NCBI RefSeq assembly: GCF_010729895.1
Contig: NZ_AP022612.1
Coordinates: forward strand, 4,650,001-4,714,000
DNA: 64,000 bases
Origin: Mycolicibacterium confluentis
GTDB lineage: Bacteria; Actinomycetota; Actinomycetes; Mycobacteriales; Mycobacteriaceae
Direction of reading: 5' to 3'
A program made the position numbers and the translations under genes. Below, piece after piece: positions 34,765-43,207 of this stretch; the stretch's first letter is position 1, and each line of letters opens with the position of its first letter. Under the pieces are notes generated by a model. The model was not told the origin of the DNA. It worked only from the letters and a program-made list of their open reading frames with translations, and ran no database searches.

Positions 34765-35541
34765 TCAGCTGCCGGTCCAGTTGGGGGCGCGCTTCTCGGC
34801 GAAGGCGACGGCCCCCTCCTTGGCGTCCTTGGACATGAACACCGGCGCGAGGATCTTCATCTGCTCGGTCCACTGCTCCTCTGCGCCCCAGTAGCGCGAC
34901 TGCACGATGATCTTCTTGGTCGCGGCCACGGCCAGCGGACCGTTGGCGGTGATCTTCTCCGCGAGCGCGATCGCGGCGTCGAGGGCCTGACCCGGTTCGG
35001 CCAGCACGCTCACCAGACCGAGCTCATGCGCCCGCTGCGCGGACAGGTTGTCACCGGTCAGCGCGAGCTCCATCGCGATGGCGTACGGGATGCGCTGCGG
35101 CAGGCGCAGCAGGCCGCCGCCGCCTGCCACCAGCCCACGCTTGACCTCGGGGATGCCGAAGGCCGAATCGTTGGCGGCCACGATCAGGTCGGTCGACAGC
35201 GCCACCTCGGTGCCACCCGCCAGGGCGTAGCCCTCGACCGCAGCGATCAGCGGCTTGTCCGGCGGACGCTGGGTGAAGCCCAGGCCCCGTCCGTCGATGT
35301 CGCAGCGCTCGCCGCGGGCGAATGCCTTGAGGTCCATGCCGGCACAGAAGGACCCTCCGGCGCCGGTGACGATGCCGACGGACAGACCGGGGTCTGAATC
35401 GAGGCGGTCCATCGCGTCGGCGAGGCCCTGGCTGACGGCCAGATTCACGGCGTTCTTCGCCTTGGGCCTGTTGATGGTGACGATCAGGATGCGGTCGCGC
35501 TGTTCGACCAGAACTGCGGGTTCGGTGCTCTCTTCGCTCAC
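34765..35541 (-). CDS. echA1: Enoyl-CoA hydratase EchA1
   Basis: A 258-aa crotonase-fold enzyme (262 aa in M. tuberculosis Rv0222). Oxyanion-hole motifs GSFCAGMDL (about 64-71) and GYALAGGTE (104-112) are present. Glu112 and Glu132 (FGIPEVKRG) are in positions for catalysis. It hydrates enoyl-CoA to 3-hydroxyacyl-CoA, or acts as an isomerase. It is monocistronic between the nat operator and the divergent PlsC-like gene, and starts at ATG 35541. Its upstream region contains ACGGTA twice in tandem (AAACGGTACGGTAAG, 35553-35567), which may be regulatory. Confidence 0.92.
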   Translation of the reverse strand: MSEESTEPAVLVEQRDRILIVTINRPKAKNAVNLAVSQGLADAMDRLDSDPGLSVGIVTGAGGSFCAGMDLKAFARGERCDIDGRGLGFTQRPPDKPLIAAVEGYALAGGTEVALSTDLIVAANDSAFGIPEVKRGLVAGGGGLLRLPQRIPYAIAMELALTGDNLSAQRAHELGLVSVLAEPGQALDAAIALAEKITANGPLAVAATKKIIVQSRYWGAEEQWTEQMKILAPVFMSKDAKEGAVAFAEKRAPNWTGS

Positions 35542-35632
35542 GCCGCCATCGTAAACGGTACGGTAAGCCCATCGGGGGTTGCCCCGATCTTCGGATTGCC
35601 CACAACACCCGAGTGGTCGGTACCATCAAAAC

Positions 35633-35646
35633 TAGAACACGTTTCA
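35633..35646. promoter_or_regulatory. KstR-type site (TnnAACnnGTTnnA) before the PlsC-like gene
   Basis: TAGAACACGTTTCA at 35633-35646 matches every fixed base of the KstR motif. It lies 22 bp upstream of the GTG start of the PlsC-like acyltransferase and between that gene and echA1, so it could influence both. Confidence 0.5.
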
Positions 35647-35667
35647 ATTCGGCCCCAGGGGGACACG

Positions 35668-36489
35668 GTGAGCCCGAGCAACGCCAACGATGTCGACATC
35701 AGCGCCGGTGAGATCGCCAAGTGGGATCCCGGCCTGACCGAGACCGTGATGGGCCTGATCCGGCCGCTGACCAAGCTGTGGCACCGCTCGGAGGTGCGTG
35801 GACTCGAGCACTTCCCCGCCGGCGGCGCCCTGGCGGTCGGCAACCACTCGGGCGGCCTGTTCGCGATGGACGTCCCGGTGTTCGCTATCGCCTTCTACGA
35901 CCACTACGGCTACGAACGTCCGGTGTACACGCTGAGCTTCGATCTGATGTTCACCGGTCCGACGGCCGACTTCTTCCGCAAGACCGGATTCATCCCCGCC
36001 AACCACAGCAACGCCGACGAGGCCTTGCGCTCGGGCGGCGTCGTCGTCGTCTTCCCGGGAGGCGACTACGACGTCTACCGCCCCACCACGGCCCGCAACA
36101 AGATCGATTTCGGCGGACGCACGGGCTACATCACGGCCGCGCTCAACGCGGGCGTGCCCATCGTGCCGGTGGTCGGCATCGGCGGCCAGGAGAGCCAGAT
36201 CTACCTGTCCCGCGGCACCGAACTGGCCAAGCTGCTGCGCCTCGACAAACTGGTGCGGGCCAAGATCCTGCCGCTGTCGTTCGGCTTCCCGTTCGGTCTC
36301 TCCGCCGTGGTCCCGGTGAATCTGCCCCTGCCCACCAAGATCGTCCAGCAGGTGCTCGAACCGATCGACATCGTCGCGCAGTTCGGGGAGGACCCCGACA
36401 TCGACGAGGTCGACGCCCATGTGCGCCGCGTCATGCAGCGCGCCCTGGACCAGTTGGCGCAGGAGCGCCGTTTCCCGGTGATCGGCTGA
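35668..36489 (+). CDS. Lysophospholipid/diacylglycerol acyltransferase-like protein (PlsC superfamily)
   Basis: A 273-aa acyltransferase of the LPLAT superfamily. NHSGGLFAMD (around residue 58) is the acyltransferase His-Asp region in a variant spacing common to the DAGAT-like branch. FPGGDYDVYRP corresponds to the FPEG substrate motif. It likely transfers an acyl group from acyl-CoA or ACP to a glycerolipid or other alcohol. GTG at 35668 follows CAGGGGGA; the preceding frame does not look coding. It is first in an operon with a FadD (6 bp downstream) and an esterase. A KstR-type site in its promoter suggests induction by sterol-derived CoA esters. Confidence 0.85.
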   Translation: MSPSNANDVDISAGEIAKWDPGLTETVMGLIRPLTKLWHRSEVRGLEHFPAGGALAVGNHSGGLFAMDVPVFAIAFYDHYGYERPVYTLSFDLMFTGPTADFFRKTGFIPANHSNADEALRSGGVVVVFPGGDYDVYRPTTARNKIDFGGRTGYITAALNAGVPIVPVVGIGGQESQIYLSRGTELAKLLRLDKLVRAKILPLSFGFPFGLSAVVPVNLPLPTKIVQQVLEPIDIVAQFGEDPDIDEVDAHVRRVMQRALDQLAQERRFPVIG

Positions 36490-36495
36490 CCTCAG

Positions 36496-38133
36496 ATGCC
36501 CAACATTCCGGTTCTGGGCCAACTGGCCTCCCCGGTGCTCTCGGCTGCCGGTCTCCTCACCACGATGGCCCGCGCGGGCGTGATCGCCCCCATGCGCCCC
36601 GACAAGTACCTGCGCGTGATGGCGGCGGCGCAACGCGAAGCCCGTTCGGTGGCAAGCGGTTTCGCCATGTCGGCCCAGCGCAGTCCGGACTCCGTGGCGC
36701 TCGTCGACGAGATCGGTGAGCTGACCTTCGCGCAGATCGACCGGCGGGCCGACGCGTTGGCCGTCGCACTGCAGGAGCAGGGTGCGCGCTGCGTCGGCAT
36801 CATGTGCCGCAACCACCGCGGGTTCGTCGAATCCCTGATCGCGGCCACCCGGATCGGCGCCAACGTGCTGCTCCTGAACACCTCGTTCGCCGGTCCCGCC
36901 CTCGCCGAGGTGGTCAACCGGGAGAACGTCGACGTGCTCATCTACGACGACGAGTTCACCACGACCGTGGATCGCGCCCTGGCCGATCGTCCGGAGGCCA
37001 CGCGCGTCGTCGCCTGGACCGACGCCCCGCAGGGCAACCAGACCGTCGAGACGCTCATCGAGTCCCACCTCGGACGCCGGCCCGCACCGCCCGAGTCCCG
37101 GGGGCGACTGATCCTGCTCACCTCGGGCACCACGGGAACGCCCAAGGGCGCCAAGCACGCCGGCGGCGGACTGGGCGAGCTCAAGGCGATCCTGGATCGG
37201 GTGCCGTGGCGCACCGACAAGACCGTCGTGGTGGTCGCCCCGATGTTCCATGCCTGGGGCTTCTCCCAACTGGTGTTCGCGGCCTCGATGTCGTGCACTG
37301 TGGTCACCCGCCGGAAATTCGACCCCGAGGCCACGCTGGAGTTGATCGACCGGCACCGCGCCTACGGCCTCTGTGTCGTGCCGGTGATGTTCGACCGGAT
37401 CATGGATCTGCCCGACGACGTGCGGGCCCGCTACAGCGGACGCTCGCTGCGGTTCGCCACGGCCTCCGGATCCCGCATGCGCCCCGATGTGGTGACCAAA
37501 TTCATGGATGAGTTCGGCGACGTCATCTACAACAACTACAACGCCACCGAGGCCGGCATGATCGCCACCGCCACCCCGGCTGACCTGCGGGCCGCTCCCG
37601 ACACCGCGGGCCGACCCGCGGTGGGCACCGAGGTGCGCATCCTCGACGCCGAACACCGAGAGGTCCCGGTCGGTGACATCGGCCAGATCTTCGTGAGAAA
37701 CGGATCACAGTTCGACGGGTACACCAACGGCGCCACCAAGAGCTTCCACGACGGCTTCATGGCCTCGGGCGATCTGGGCCGATTCGATGATGCCGGAAGG
37801 CTTTTCGTGGTCGGACGCGACGACGAGATGATCGTCTCGGGCGGCGAGAACGTCTACCCCATCGAGGTCGAGAAGACCCTGACCACGCACCCGGACGTCG
37901 CGGAGGCGAGCGTCATCGGGGTCGAAGACCAGGAGTACGGTCAGAGGTTGATGGCCTTCGTCGTCCTCACCGACGGCGCCGCAGCGTCCCCCGATGACCT
38001 CAAAGCACACGTCCGGGAGAACCTGGCCAATTACAAGGTGCCCCGAACCATCACCGTGCTGGACGAACTGCCCCGCAACAACACCGGAAAGGTGCTGCGC
38101 CGTGAACTTGAGGCTCAGGCGAAAACCGAATGA
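36496..38133 (+). CDS. Acyl-CoA ligase (FadD12-like)
   Basis: A 545-aa ANL-superfamily fatty acyl-CoA ligase. Motifs in order are the P-loop TSGTTGTPKGAKHA, NNYNATEAGMIA, ASGDLGRFDD, GRDDEMIVSGGENVYP, and the catalytic Lys in NNTGKVLRRELE. The N-terminal hydrophobic stretch (about residues 5-30) may associate with the membrane, as in long-chain ligases. It lies 6 bp after the PlsC-like gene, and the start of the next esterase gene falls inside its last 32 bases, so all three should be co-expressed: activation, acyl transfer and ester hydrolysis of the same lipid pool. Confidence 0.92.
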   Translation: MPNIPVLGQLASPVLSAAGLLTTMARAGVIAPMRPDKYLRVMAAAQREARSVASGFAMSAQRSPDSVALVDEIGELTFAQIDRRADALAVALQEQGARCVGIMCRNHRGFVESLIAATRIGANVLLLNTSFAGPALAEVVNRENVDVLIYDDEFTTTVDRALADRPEATRVVAWTDAPQGNQTVETLIESHLGRRPAPPESRGRLILLTSGTTGTPKGAKHAGGGLGELKAILDRVPWRTDKTVVVVAPMFHAWGFSQLVFAASMSCTVVTRRKFDPEATLELIDRHRAYGLCVVPVMFDRIMDLPDDVRARYSGRSLRFATASGSRMRPDVVTKFMDEFGDVIYNNYNATEAGMIATATPADLRAAPDTAGRPAVGTEVRILDAEHREVPVGDIGQIFVRNGSQFDGYTNGATKSFHDGFMASGDLGRFDDAGRLFVVGRDDEMIVSGGENVYPIEVEKTLTTHPDVAEASVIGVEDQEYGQRLMAFVVLTDGAAASPDDLKAHVRENLANYKVPRTITVLDELPRNNTGKVLRRELEAQAKTE

Positions 38134-39400
38134 CAAGTGGACGCTGGCCCGTGCCGCGCTTGAATTGGCCAACGCCGCCAACGGCGTTCGACCGCTGGCA
38201 CGCAACGGGTACCTGTCCATCCCTGTCTTCGCATTCGGCTGGCCCACCACGGAACTGGCGCCGTTCTACCTGACCGCGTCCGCGGCCGACGCGCTGCGCC
38301 GCGGTATCCGCGGCGACTTCGCCAGCAGGCGTGGCCGCCTCGCGCTGCTGCTGCACGCCGTCTCGTGGGGCCTCCTCGCGCTGTTGACGCGCCGCAACGT
38401 CGCGTCCGAACCGTACTTCGACGCGGGTCTGAAGGAGGCGCTGGGCGAGAACTACCGCGAGATCGCGGCCACGTCGCAGCCGGCCCAGCAGGCCCGCAAG
38501 CACGCAGGCGTGGTCGGCACCGGCTTGTCCCGTCGTCGCTACGTCGAGAAGACCGAATCCATCTCATACGGCCCCTACGGCGGCGCCAACCTGGCCGACA
38601 TCTGGCGGCGCGGCGATCTGCCCAGAGACGGTAAAGCACCCGTGCTGCTGCAGGTCCCCGGCGGCGCCTGGACCATCGGCATGCGGCGCCCACAGGCCTA
38701 CCCCATGCTGAGTCATCTGGCCGAACGCGGGTGGGTGTGCGTGTCGATCGCCTACCGGGTCAGCCCGCGCAACACCTGGCCCGACCACATCGTCGACGTC
38801 AAACGCGCGCTGGCCTGGATCAAGGAGAACATCGCCGACTACGGCGGCGACCCCGACTTCGTGGCGATCACGGGCGGATCGGCCGGCGGACACCTGACCG
38901 CGCTGACCGCCCTGACCCCCAACGACCCCGACTTCCAGCCCGGGTTCGAAGACGCCGACACCTCGGTGGTGGCGGCGGTGCCGGTGTACGGCCGCTACGA
39001 CTGGTTCAGCACCGAGGGTCGCGGCCGCCGCGAGTTCATGCAGCTTCTGAGCTGGGTGGTCACCAAGGTCGGGCTGACCAAGGGCCGGCAGCTGTACCTC
39101 GACGCCTCCCCGATCAAGCGCCTGCGCGCCGACGCGCCGCCGTTCTTCGTCCTGCACGGCACCGACGACTCACTGATTCCGGTGCCCGAGGCACGCGAGT
39201 TCGTCGACGCGCTGCGTGAGGTGTCGAACTCGGCCGTCGCCTACTCGGAGATCCCGCACGCCCAACACGCGTTCGACATCTTCGGCTCACCGCGTGGGCA
39301 CTACACGGCCGAAGCGATCGAGCGGTTCCTGTCCTATGTGCAGGCGCGCAGGCACGTGACGGCGGAGGCTATTGCGCCATCGCCTTCTCGACAACCCTGA
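38102..39400 (+). CDS. Alpha/beta-hydrolase esterase (LipO/LipC family, HSL type)
   Basis: A 432-aa hormone-sensitive-lipase-family esterase. The oxyanion region is PGGAW, the nucleophile Ser lies in GGSAGGH, the acid is Asp in GTDDSLIP, and the His lies in PHAQHAF. An N-terminal hydrophobic segment near residue 80-95 (LALLLHAVSWGLLALL) suggests membrane contact. The GTG at 38102 is the only good start; it overlaps the FadD gene by 32 bases in a different frame. At the 3' end it overlaps the convergent WS/DGAT gene by 32 bases. It resembles the minus-strand LipC at 40839-42059, but the two diverge at the N-terminus. Confidence 0.85.
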   Translation: MNLRLRRKPNDKWTLARAALELANAANGVRPLARNGYLSIPVFAFGWPTTELAPFYLTASAADALRRGIRGDFASRRGRLALLLHAVSWGLLALLTRRNVASEPYFDAGLKEALGENYREIAATSQPAQQARKHAGVVGTGLSRRRYVEKTESISYGPYGGANLADIWRRGDLPRDGKAPVLLQVPGGAWTIGMRRPQAYPMLSHLAERGWVCVSIAYRVSPRNTWPDHIVDVKRALAWIKENIADYGGDPDFVAITGGSAGGHLTALTALTPNDPDFQPGFEDADTSVVAAVPVYGRYDWFSTEGRGRREFMQLLSWVVTKVGLTKGRQLYLDASPIKRLRADAPPFFVLHGTDDSLIPVPEAREFVDALREVSNSAVAYSEIPHAQHAFDIFGSPRGHYTAEAIERFLSYVQARRHVTAEAIAPSPSRQP

Positions 39401-40784
39401 GTGGCTCGGAAAGCCCTGCCGCACGGCGGATCTCGATGAACTCGGCAACCATTGCGGTGGTCAGTTCGTGCGCGTCGTCGAGCGTATCGCTGTCGGCGAG
39501 CACCGAGATGTTGAGCTGGTCGACGTAGCTCCACACCGTGATGTTCAGGCCGCTGGCCGCGGTGACCGGGCCGACGCTGTAGATCTCGGTCACCAGGGCG
39601 CCGCCCACCCGCCCGTACTCACGCGGGCCGGGAACGTTGGAGATGTTGAGGTTGAACACCTTGTTGGCGACGTCCTTGCCCGACAGCCAGCGGAACAGTG
39701 CCTCCATCCCGGCCGGCGGCACGTAGTCCGACCAGCGGCTCACCAGTTCCGGGCCGATCAGGAAGTTGCTCTCCTTGGCGGTGGCCGCGGCGTCATGCGT
39801 GTGCTGGACCCGGCTCAACGGGTCATCGAGGTGCACCGGCACCGGCATCAGCACGCCGGTGAACCGGTTGCCCGAGATGCGTTCCGGGGAGAAGTCGAAG
39901 CTGACCGGTACCGAGGCCAGCAGCGGATGGTCGGCGTGACCGTCGTAGCGCAGCAGCAGTTTGCGCAGTGCACCGGCCGAGATGCTCAGCACCAGATCGT
40001 TGATGGACACGTCCAGCGCGCTCTTGGTGTCCTTGATGTCGGCCAGCGACAACGACGCGGTGGCGAATCGCCGTTCCGGGCTGATCTTGTGGTTCATGAA
40101 CGTCGGGGGCGGGGTGAACGGCCGGGTCAGTTCCGGAGAGAACTTGCGGGAACTGCGGCGCACACGCTGCACACCTTGGGCGGTGTACTTCAGCGTCGAA
40201 GGCGCCTTGCCGATCTGGCGGAAGTGATCGCGGAACGCCGACCGCACGAGCTGTGACCGCGTGGGCGCTGGGTCGGGGGCGTAGGACGGCCCCGCCGCTG
40301 GGCCGGCCTGCAGGTCCATTCCCCGGGCCAGCAGGTTGGCCGAGGCCACTCCGTCGGCCAGGGCGTGGTGGATCTTGTTGACCACGGCGATCCGGCCGTC
40401 GGCCAGTCCGTCGATGTAGTACATCTCCCAGAGCGGACGACTGCGGTCCAGCTGGGTGGATCCGATCTCACCGATCGCGGCGTCGAGTTCGCGGCGGCCG
40501 CCTGGGGCGGGCAGCGTCAGCGGCCGAACGTGGTATTCGAAGTCGATGTCGCAGTTCTCCCGCCACATCGGGTGGTGGAACTTGAACGGGATGTCCACCA
40601 ACTCCCAGCACAGCGGTTCCAGCAGGTGCAGCCGACTCCGGATGACATCGCGGAACTCGTTGACGCCGAACGTGCGGTCGCCCATGTCCACCATCTCGAC
40701 GATCGCGATCTTGAGGGTGTGCATGTGCACGTTGGGCGCTTCGCTGTAGAGCAGGAAGGAATCCCACCCCGTGAGTCTTTTCAT
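39369..40784 (-). CDS. Wax ester synthase/diacylglycerol acyltransferase (WS/DGAT, Rv0221 type)
   Basis: A 471-aa bifunctional wax ester synthase/diacylglycerol O-acyltransferase forming triacylglycerol or wax esters from acyl-CoA. The catalytic HHxxxDG motif is present (His139, His140, Asp144, Gly145 in KIHHALADG), as is the C-terminal NISNVPGP motif. The ATG at 40784 is preferred because GGAGGGG precedes it; another in-frame ATG lies 18 bases upstream. It matches Rv0221 and, as in M. tuberculosis, stands next to lipC. lipC lies just upstream on the same strand with 54 bp between, so they are probably one operon for storage-lipid turnover. Confidence 0.93.
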   Translation of the reverse strand: MKRLTGWDSFLLYSEAPNVHMHTLKIAIVEMVDMGDRTFGVNEFRDVIRSRLHLLEPLCWELVDIPFKFHHPMWRENCDIDFEYHVRPLTLPAPGGRRELDAAIGEIGSTQLDRSRPLWEMYYIDGLADGRIAVVNKIHHALADGVASANLLARGMDLQAGPAAGPSYAPDPAPTRSQLVRSAFRDHFRQIGKAPSTLKYTAQGVQRVRRSSRKFSPELTRPFTPPPTFMNHKISPERRFATASLSLADIKDTKSALDVSINDLVLSISAGALRKLLLRYDGHADHPLLASVPVSFDFSPERISGNRFTGVLMPVPVHLDDPLSRVQHTHDAAATAKESNFLIGPELVSRWSDYVPPAGMEALFRWLSGKDVANKVFNLNISNVPGPREYGRVGGALVTEIYSVGPVTAASGLNITVWSYVDQLNISVLADSDTLDDAHELTTAMVAEFIEIRRAAGLSEPLRVVEKAMAQ

Positions 40785-40838
40785 CGCACCCCTCCGTTTC
40801 ACCCCGCCCCTGCACGGGACATTACAACGGCAGCTGGA

Positions 40839-42059
40839 TCAGATGATCTGTTTGGCCCCGATTGTGTGACGTGTGCGATGAATCTCATTGAGGAACAATT
40901 TAATTGCCGTCGCTGCCGAACCGGTGCGCGCACCGTCGGTCATATCGAAGGCGTGTCCGGCGCCGGGCAGTTCGACGTAGCCGACCGGTGAGGTGGACAC
41001 GTTCTCCAGGCGATGCACGAAGGCGCGGGCCTGCTCGACGGGGATGATGGTGTCCCCGCTGCCGTGCACCACGAAGAACGGCGGCGCGTCCCGGTGCACC
41101 CGGGCGATCGGCGAGGCATCCCGGAAGATCGCGGGGTTGGCGTCGATGCGCTGCTTGACCACGACCCGCTCGAGGAAGTCGACGAACCGCACCCTTTCGG
41201 TCGTGGATTTGTCCTGCCAGTCGTAGCGCCCGTAGATCCCGACGACCGCGTCCACTGAGGTGTCCGACCCGTCCGCCAAATGTTCTTGGTATACCGGGTC
41301 ATTGGCGGTCAGGCCGGCCAGGGCCGCCAGATGCCCGCCCGCCGAACAGCCCGCGATGGTCACGAAGTTGCGGTCCCCGCCGAATCTGTCGACGTTGGCT
41401 CGCGCCCACGCGATGGCAGCCTTGACGTCGTGCAGATGCTGCGGCCAACGATGGTTGGGCGACACGCGGTAGTCGACCGAAAGACACACCCATCCGTTCT
41501 CCGCAAGGTGCGACATCAGCGCGTACCCCTGCAGGATTCGGCTTCCGTGCACCCACGCGCCGCCGGGGACGAAGAGCATCACCGGCGCGCCTGCCGGCAG
41601 ATCCTTACGCCGCCAGACGTCCAGCAGTTGAGTTGGGCTGTCGCCGTAGCGCACCGATCCTCGGTGCAGGAGCCTGCGGTGTTCGAGCGCCTTGAGCACC
41701 GGCGGGGTGCGCTCGGGCGCAGGCCATTCGATCTCGAGGTCAGTCGGCGGTACCACGCCGCGCAGTGCCGCATCGGAGACCGCGTGGGTCTGATCCCGTT
41801 GGCTCCTGCGGAGTTCACCCGCGCCGGGCGCGAACCAGGACTTCGCGGACGCGGCGACGATGTCCGGGGCGTGCCGCATGCCCCAGACGCTCATCGCGGC
41901 GTACCCGCCGAGGGGTTCCAGGTGTCTGCCGATCACCGGCAACTGCGTGGAGGCCAGGCTGGCCGCGAGGAGATAGTCGGAGGGGCGTGCGCGCAGCAGC
42001 CAATTGGCGCGGGACCACAGTGTCGGACCCGGAAACCGGGTCTCGGGTCGAACCGTCAT
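40839..42059 (-). CDS. lipC: Esterase LipC
   Basis: A 406-aa HSL-family carboxylesterase, close to the 403 aa of M. tuberculosis LipC. Key elements are PGGAWVHG (oxyanion), GCSAGGHLAALAG (nucleophile Ser), GSGDTIIPVEQ (Asp) and PGAGHAFD (His). Several short stretches match remembered LipC, such as WLLRARPSDY and EWPAPERTPP. It hydrolyses short-chain esters, and LipC is surface-associated in M. tuberculosis. It is first in an operon with the WS/DGAT gene and divergent from the lipW gene across 160 bp. Confidence 0.93.
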   Translation of the reverse strand: MTVRPETRFPGPTLWSRANWLLRARPSDYLLAASLASTQLPVIGRHLEPLGGYAAMSVWGMRHAPDIVAASAKSWFAPGAGELRRSQRDQTHAVSDAALRGVVPPTDLEIEWPAPERTPPVLKALEHRRLLHRGSVRYGDSPTQLLDVWRRKDLPAGAPVMLFVPGGAWVHGSRILQGYALMSHLAENGWVCLSVDYRVSPNHRWPQHLHDVKAAIAWARANVDRFGGDRNFVTIAGCSAGGHLAALAGLTANDPVYQEHLADGSDTSVDAVVGIYGRYDWQDKSTTERVRFVDFLERVVVKQRIDANPAIFRDASPIARVHRDAPPFFVVHGSGDTIIPVEQARAFVHRLENVSTSPVGYVELPGAGHAFDMTDGARTGSAATAIKLFLNEIHRTRHTIGAKQII

Positions 42060-42219
42060 TTCGCGAGAGTACCCCCGCGCTACCCACCAGTAACGACACT
42101 TTTGGCGAAGTGTCTACCTGTTTTTGCCCGGGGCGCGTGTCGGAATGCGACACGCCGAGCTGATCTTGAAAGAGAGCACTTCAGAAGGGTCCTGCTGGGT
42201 TGACAGTAGGGTCGACGGT

Positions 42220-43122
42220 ATGGCAGTCGAGACCTCGCGTCACAGGGTGCACCCCGATCTTCGGCAGGCGGCGCGAATCGTCCCGCGATCTCCGATCCGC
42301 GCCGCGACGCTCCCCCTGTTCCGAGTGGGCTCGCGCATGCAGAAGCGCCTGCCCGCCAAGAACCTTCTGGTGCTGACCACCAGCGACGGTGTCGAGATCC
42401 GGCTGCACCGCCCCGCGGGTCAGAGTTCACCCGGGCCCGCGATGCTGTGGTTGCACGGTGGTGGTTTTGTCATCGGCACGGCCGCCCAGGACGACCACCT
42501 CTGCCGCAGGTTCACCAAGGAGCTCGGGATCACCACCGCCTCAGTGGAATACGGACTCTCACCGGAGAACCGCCACCCCACCGCCCTGGAGCAGTGCCAC
42601 TCCGCGCTGACGTGGCTGGCGCGCCTGCCGTCGGTGGATCCGGACCGGATCGTGATCGCCGGTGGCAGCGCCGGCGGGGGTCTGGCCGCGCAGTTGGCGT
42701 TCCTGGCCCGCGACCGCGGCGAGGTCACGCCCGTGGCCCAGCATCTGGTGTATCCGATGCTCGACGACCGCACCGGCAAGAACAACGAGGGTGACAATCC
42801 CGGCTTCCGACTCTGGGATGCGCGCAGCAATCAGTTCGGCTGGCAGTCCTACCTGGGCGACGCCGATCCCAACTCCGTCGTGCCCGCCCGCCGCACCGAT
42901 CTGGCCGGCCTGCCGCCCGCCTGGATCGGCGTAGGAACCCTCGACCTTTTCCACGATGAGGACCTCACCTACGCCGAACGCCTGCACGAGGCGGGCGTGC
43001 CCTGCACAGTCGACGTCGTCGAGGGCGCGTTCCACGGCTTCGATCAGATCGCCCCGCAGAAGCACGTCTCCAGAAACTTCTTCCGCGCGCAGTGCGCGAG
43101 CTTGCGAGCCGTACTGGGCTGA
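42220..43122 (+). CDS. lipW: Esterase LipW-like (HSL family)
   Basis: A 300-aa alpha/beta hydrolase of the hormone-sensitive-lipase family (302 aa in Rv0217c). The canonical HGGG oxyanion motif (WLHGGGFVIG), nucleophile Ser in GGSAGGG, Asp in LFHDED and His in GAFHGF are all present. It hydrolyses short- to medium-chain esters. The ATG at 42220 is preferred over upstream in-frame ATGs that sit in non-coding sequence. It is divergent from lipC and followed 85 bp later by the fadE pair, which has its own operator. Confidence 0.88.
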   Translation: MAVETSRHRVHPDLRQAARIVPRSPIRAATLPLFRVGSRMQKRLPAKNLLVLTTSDGVEIRLHRPAGQSSPGPAMLWLHGGGFVIGTAAQDDHLCRRFTKELGITTASVEYGLSPENRHPTALEQCHSALTWLARLPSVDPDRIVIAGGSAGGGLAAQLAFLARDRGEVTPVAQHLVYPMLDDRTGKNNEGDNPGFRLWDARSNQFGWQSYLGDADPNSVVPARRTDLAGLPPAWIGVGTLDLFHDEDLTYAERLHEAGVPCTVDVVEGAFHGFDQIAPQKHVSRNFFRAQCASLRAVLG

Positions 43123-43150
43123 CCTGCACGGTAGCCTTCGCGGGTTAAAA

Positions 43151-43164
43151 CTCGACACGTGTCA
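43151..43164. promoter_or_regulatory. Operator before the fadE pair (TCGACA-N2-TGTCAA)
   Basis: TCGACACGTGTCAA differs by one base from the perfect repeat TTGACA-N2-TGTCAA before fadD4 (50456-50469); its core GACACGTGTC is itself a perfect palindrome. It lies 43 bp upstream of the first fadE ATG. The shared sequence suggests one repressor for both operons. Confidence 0.6.
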
Positions 43165-43207
43165 ACCCGGCGTCGGCCCGGGTTCGGCCATCTGTGACAC
43201 TGTTGGC

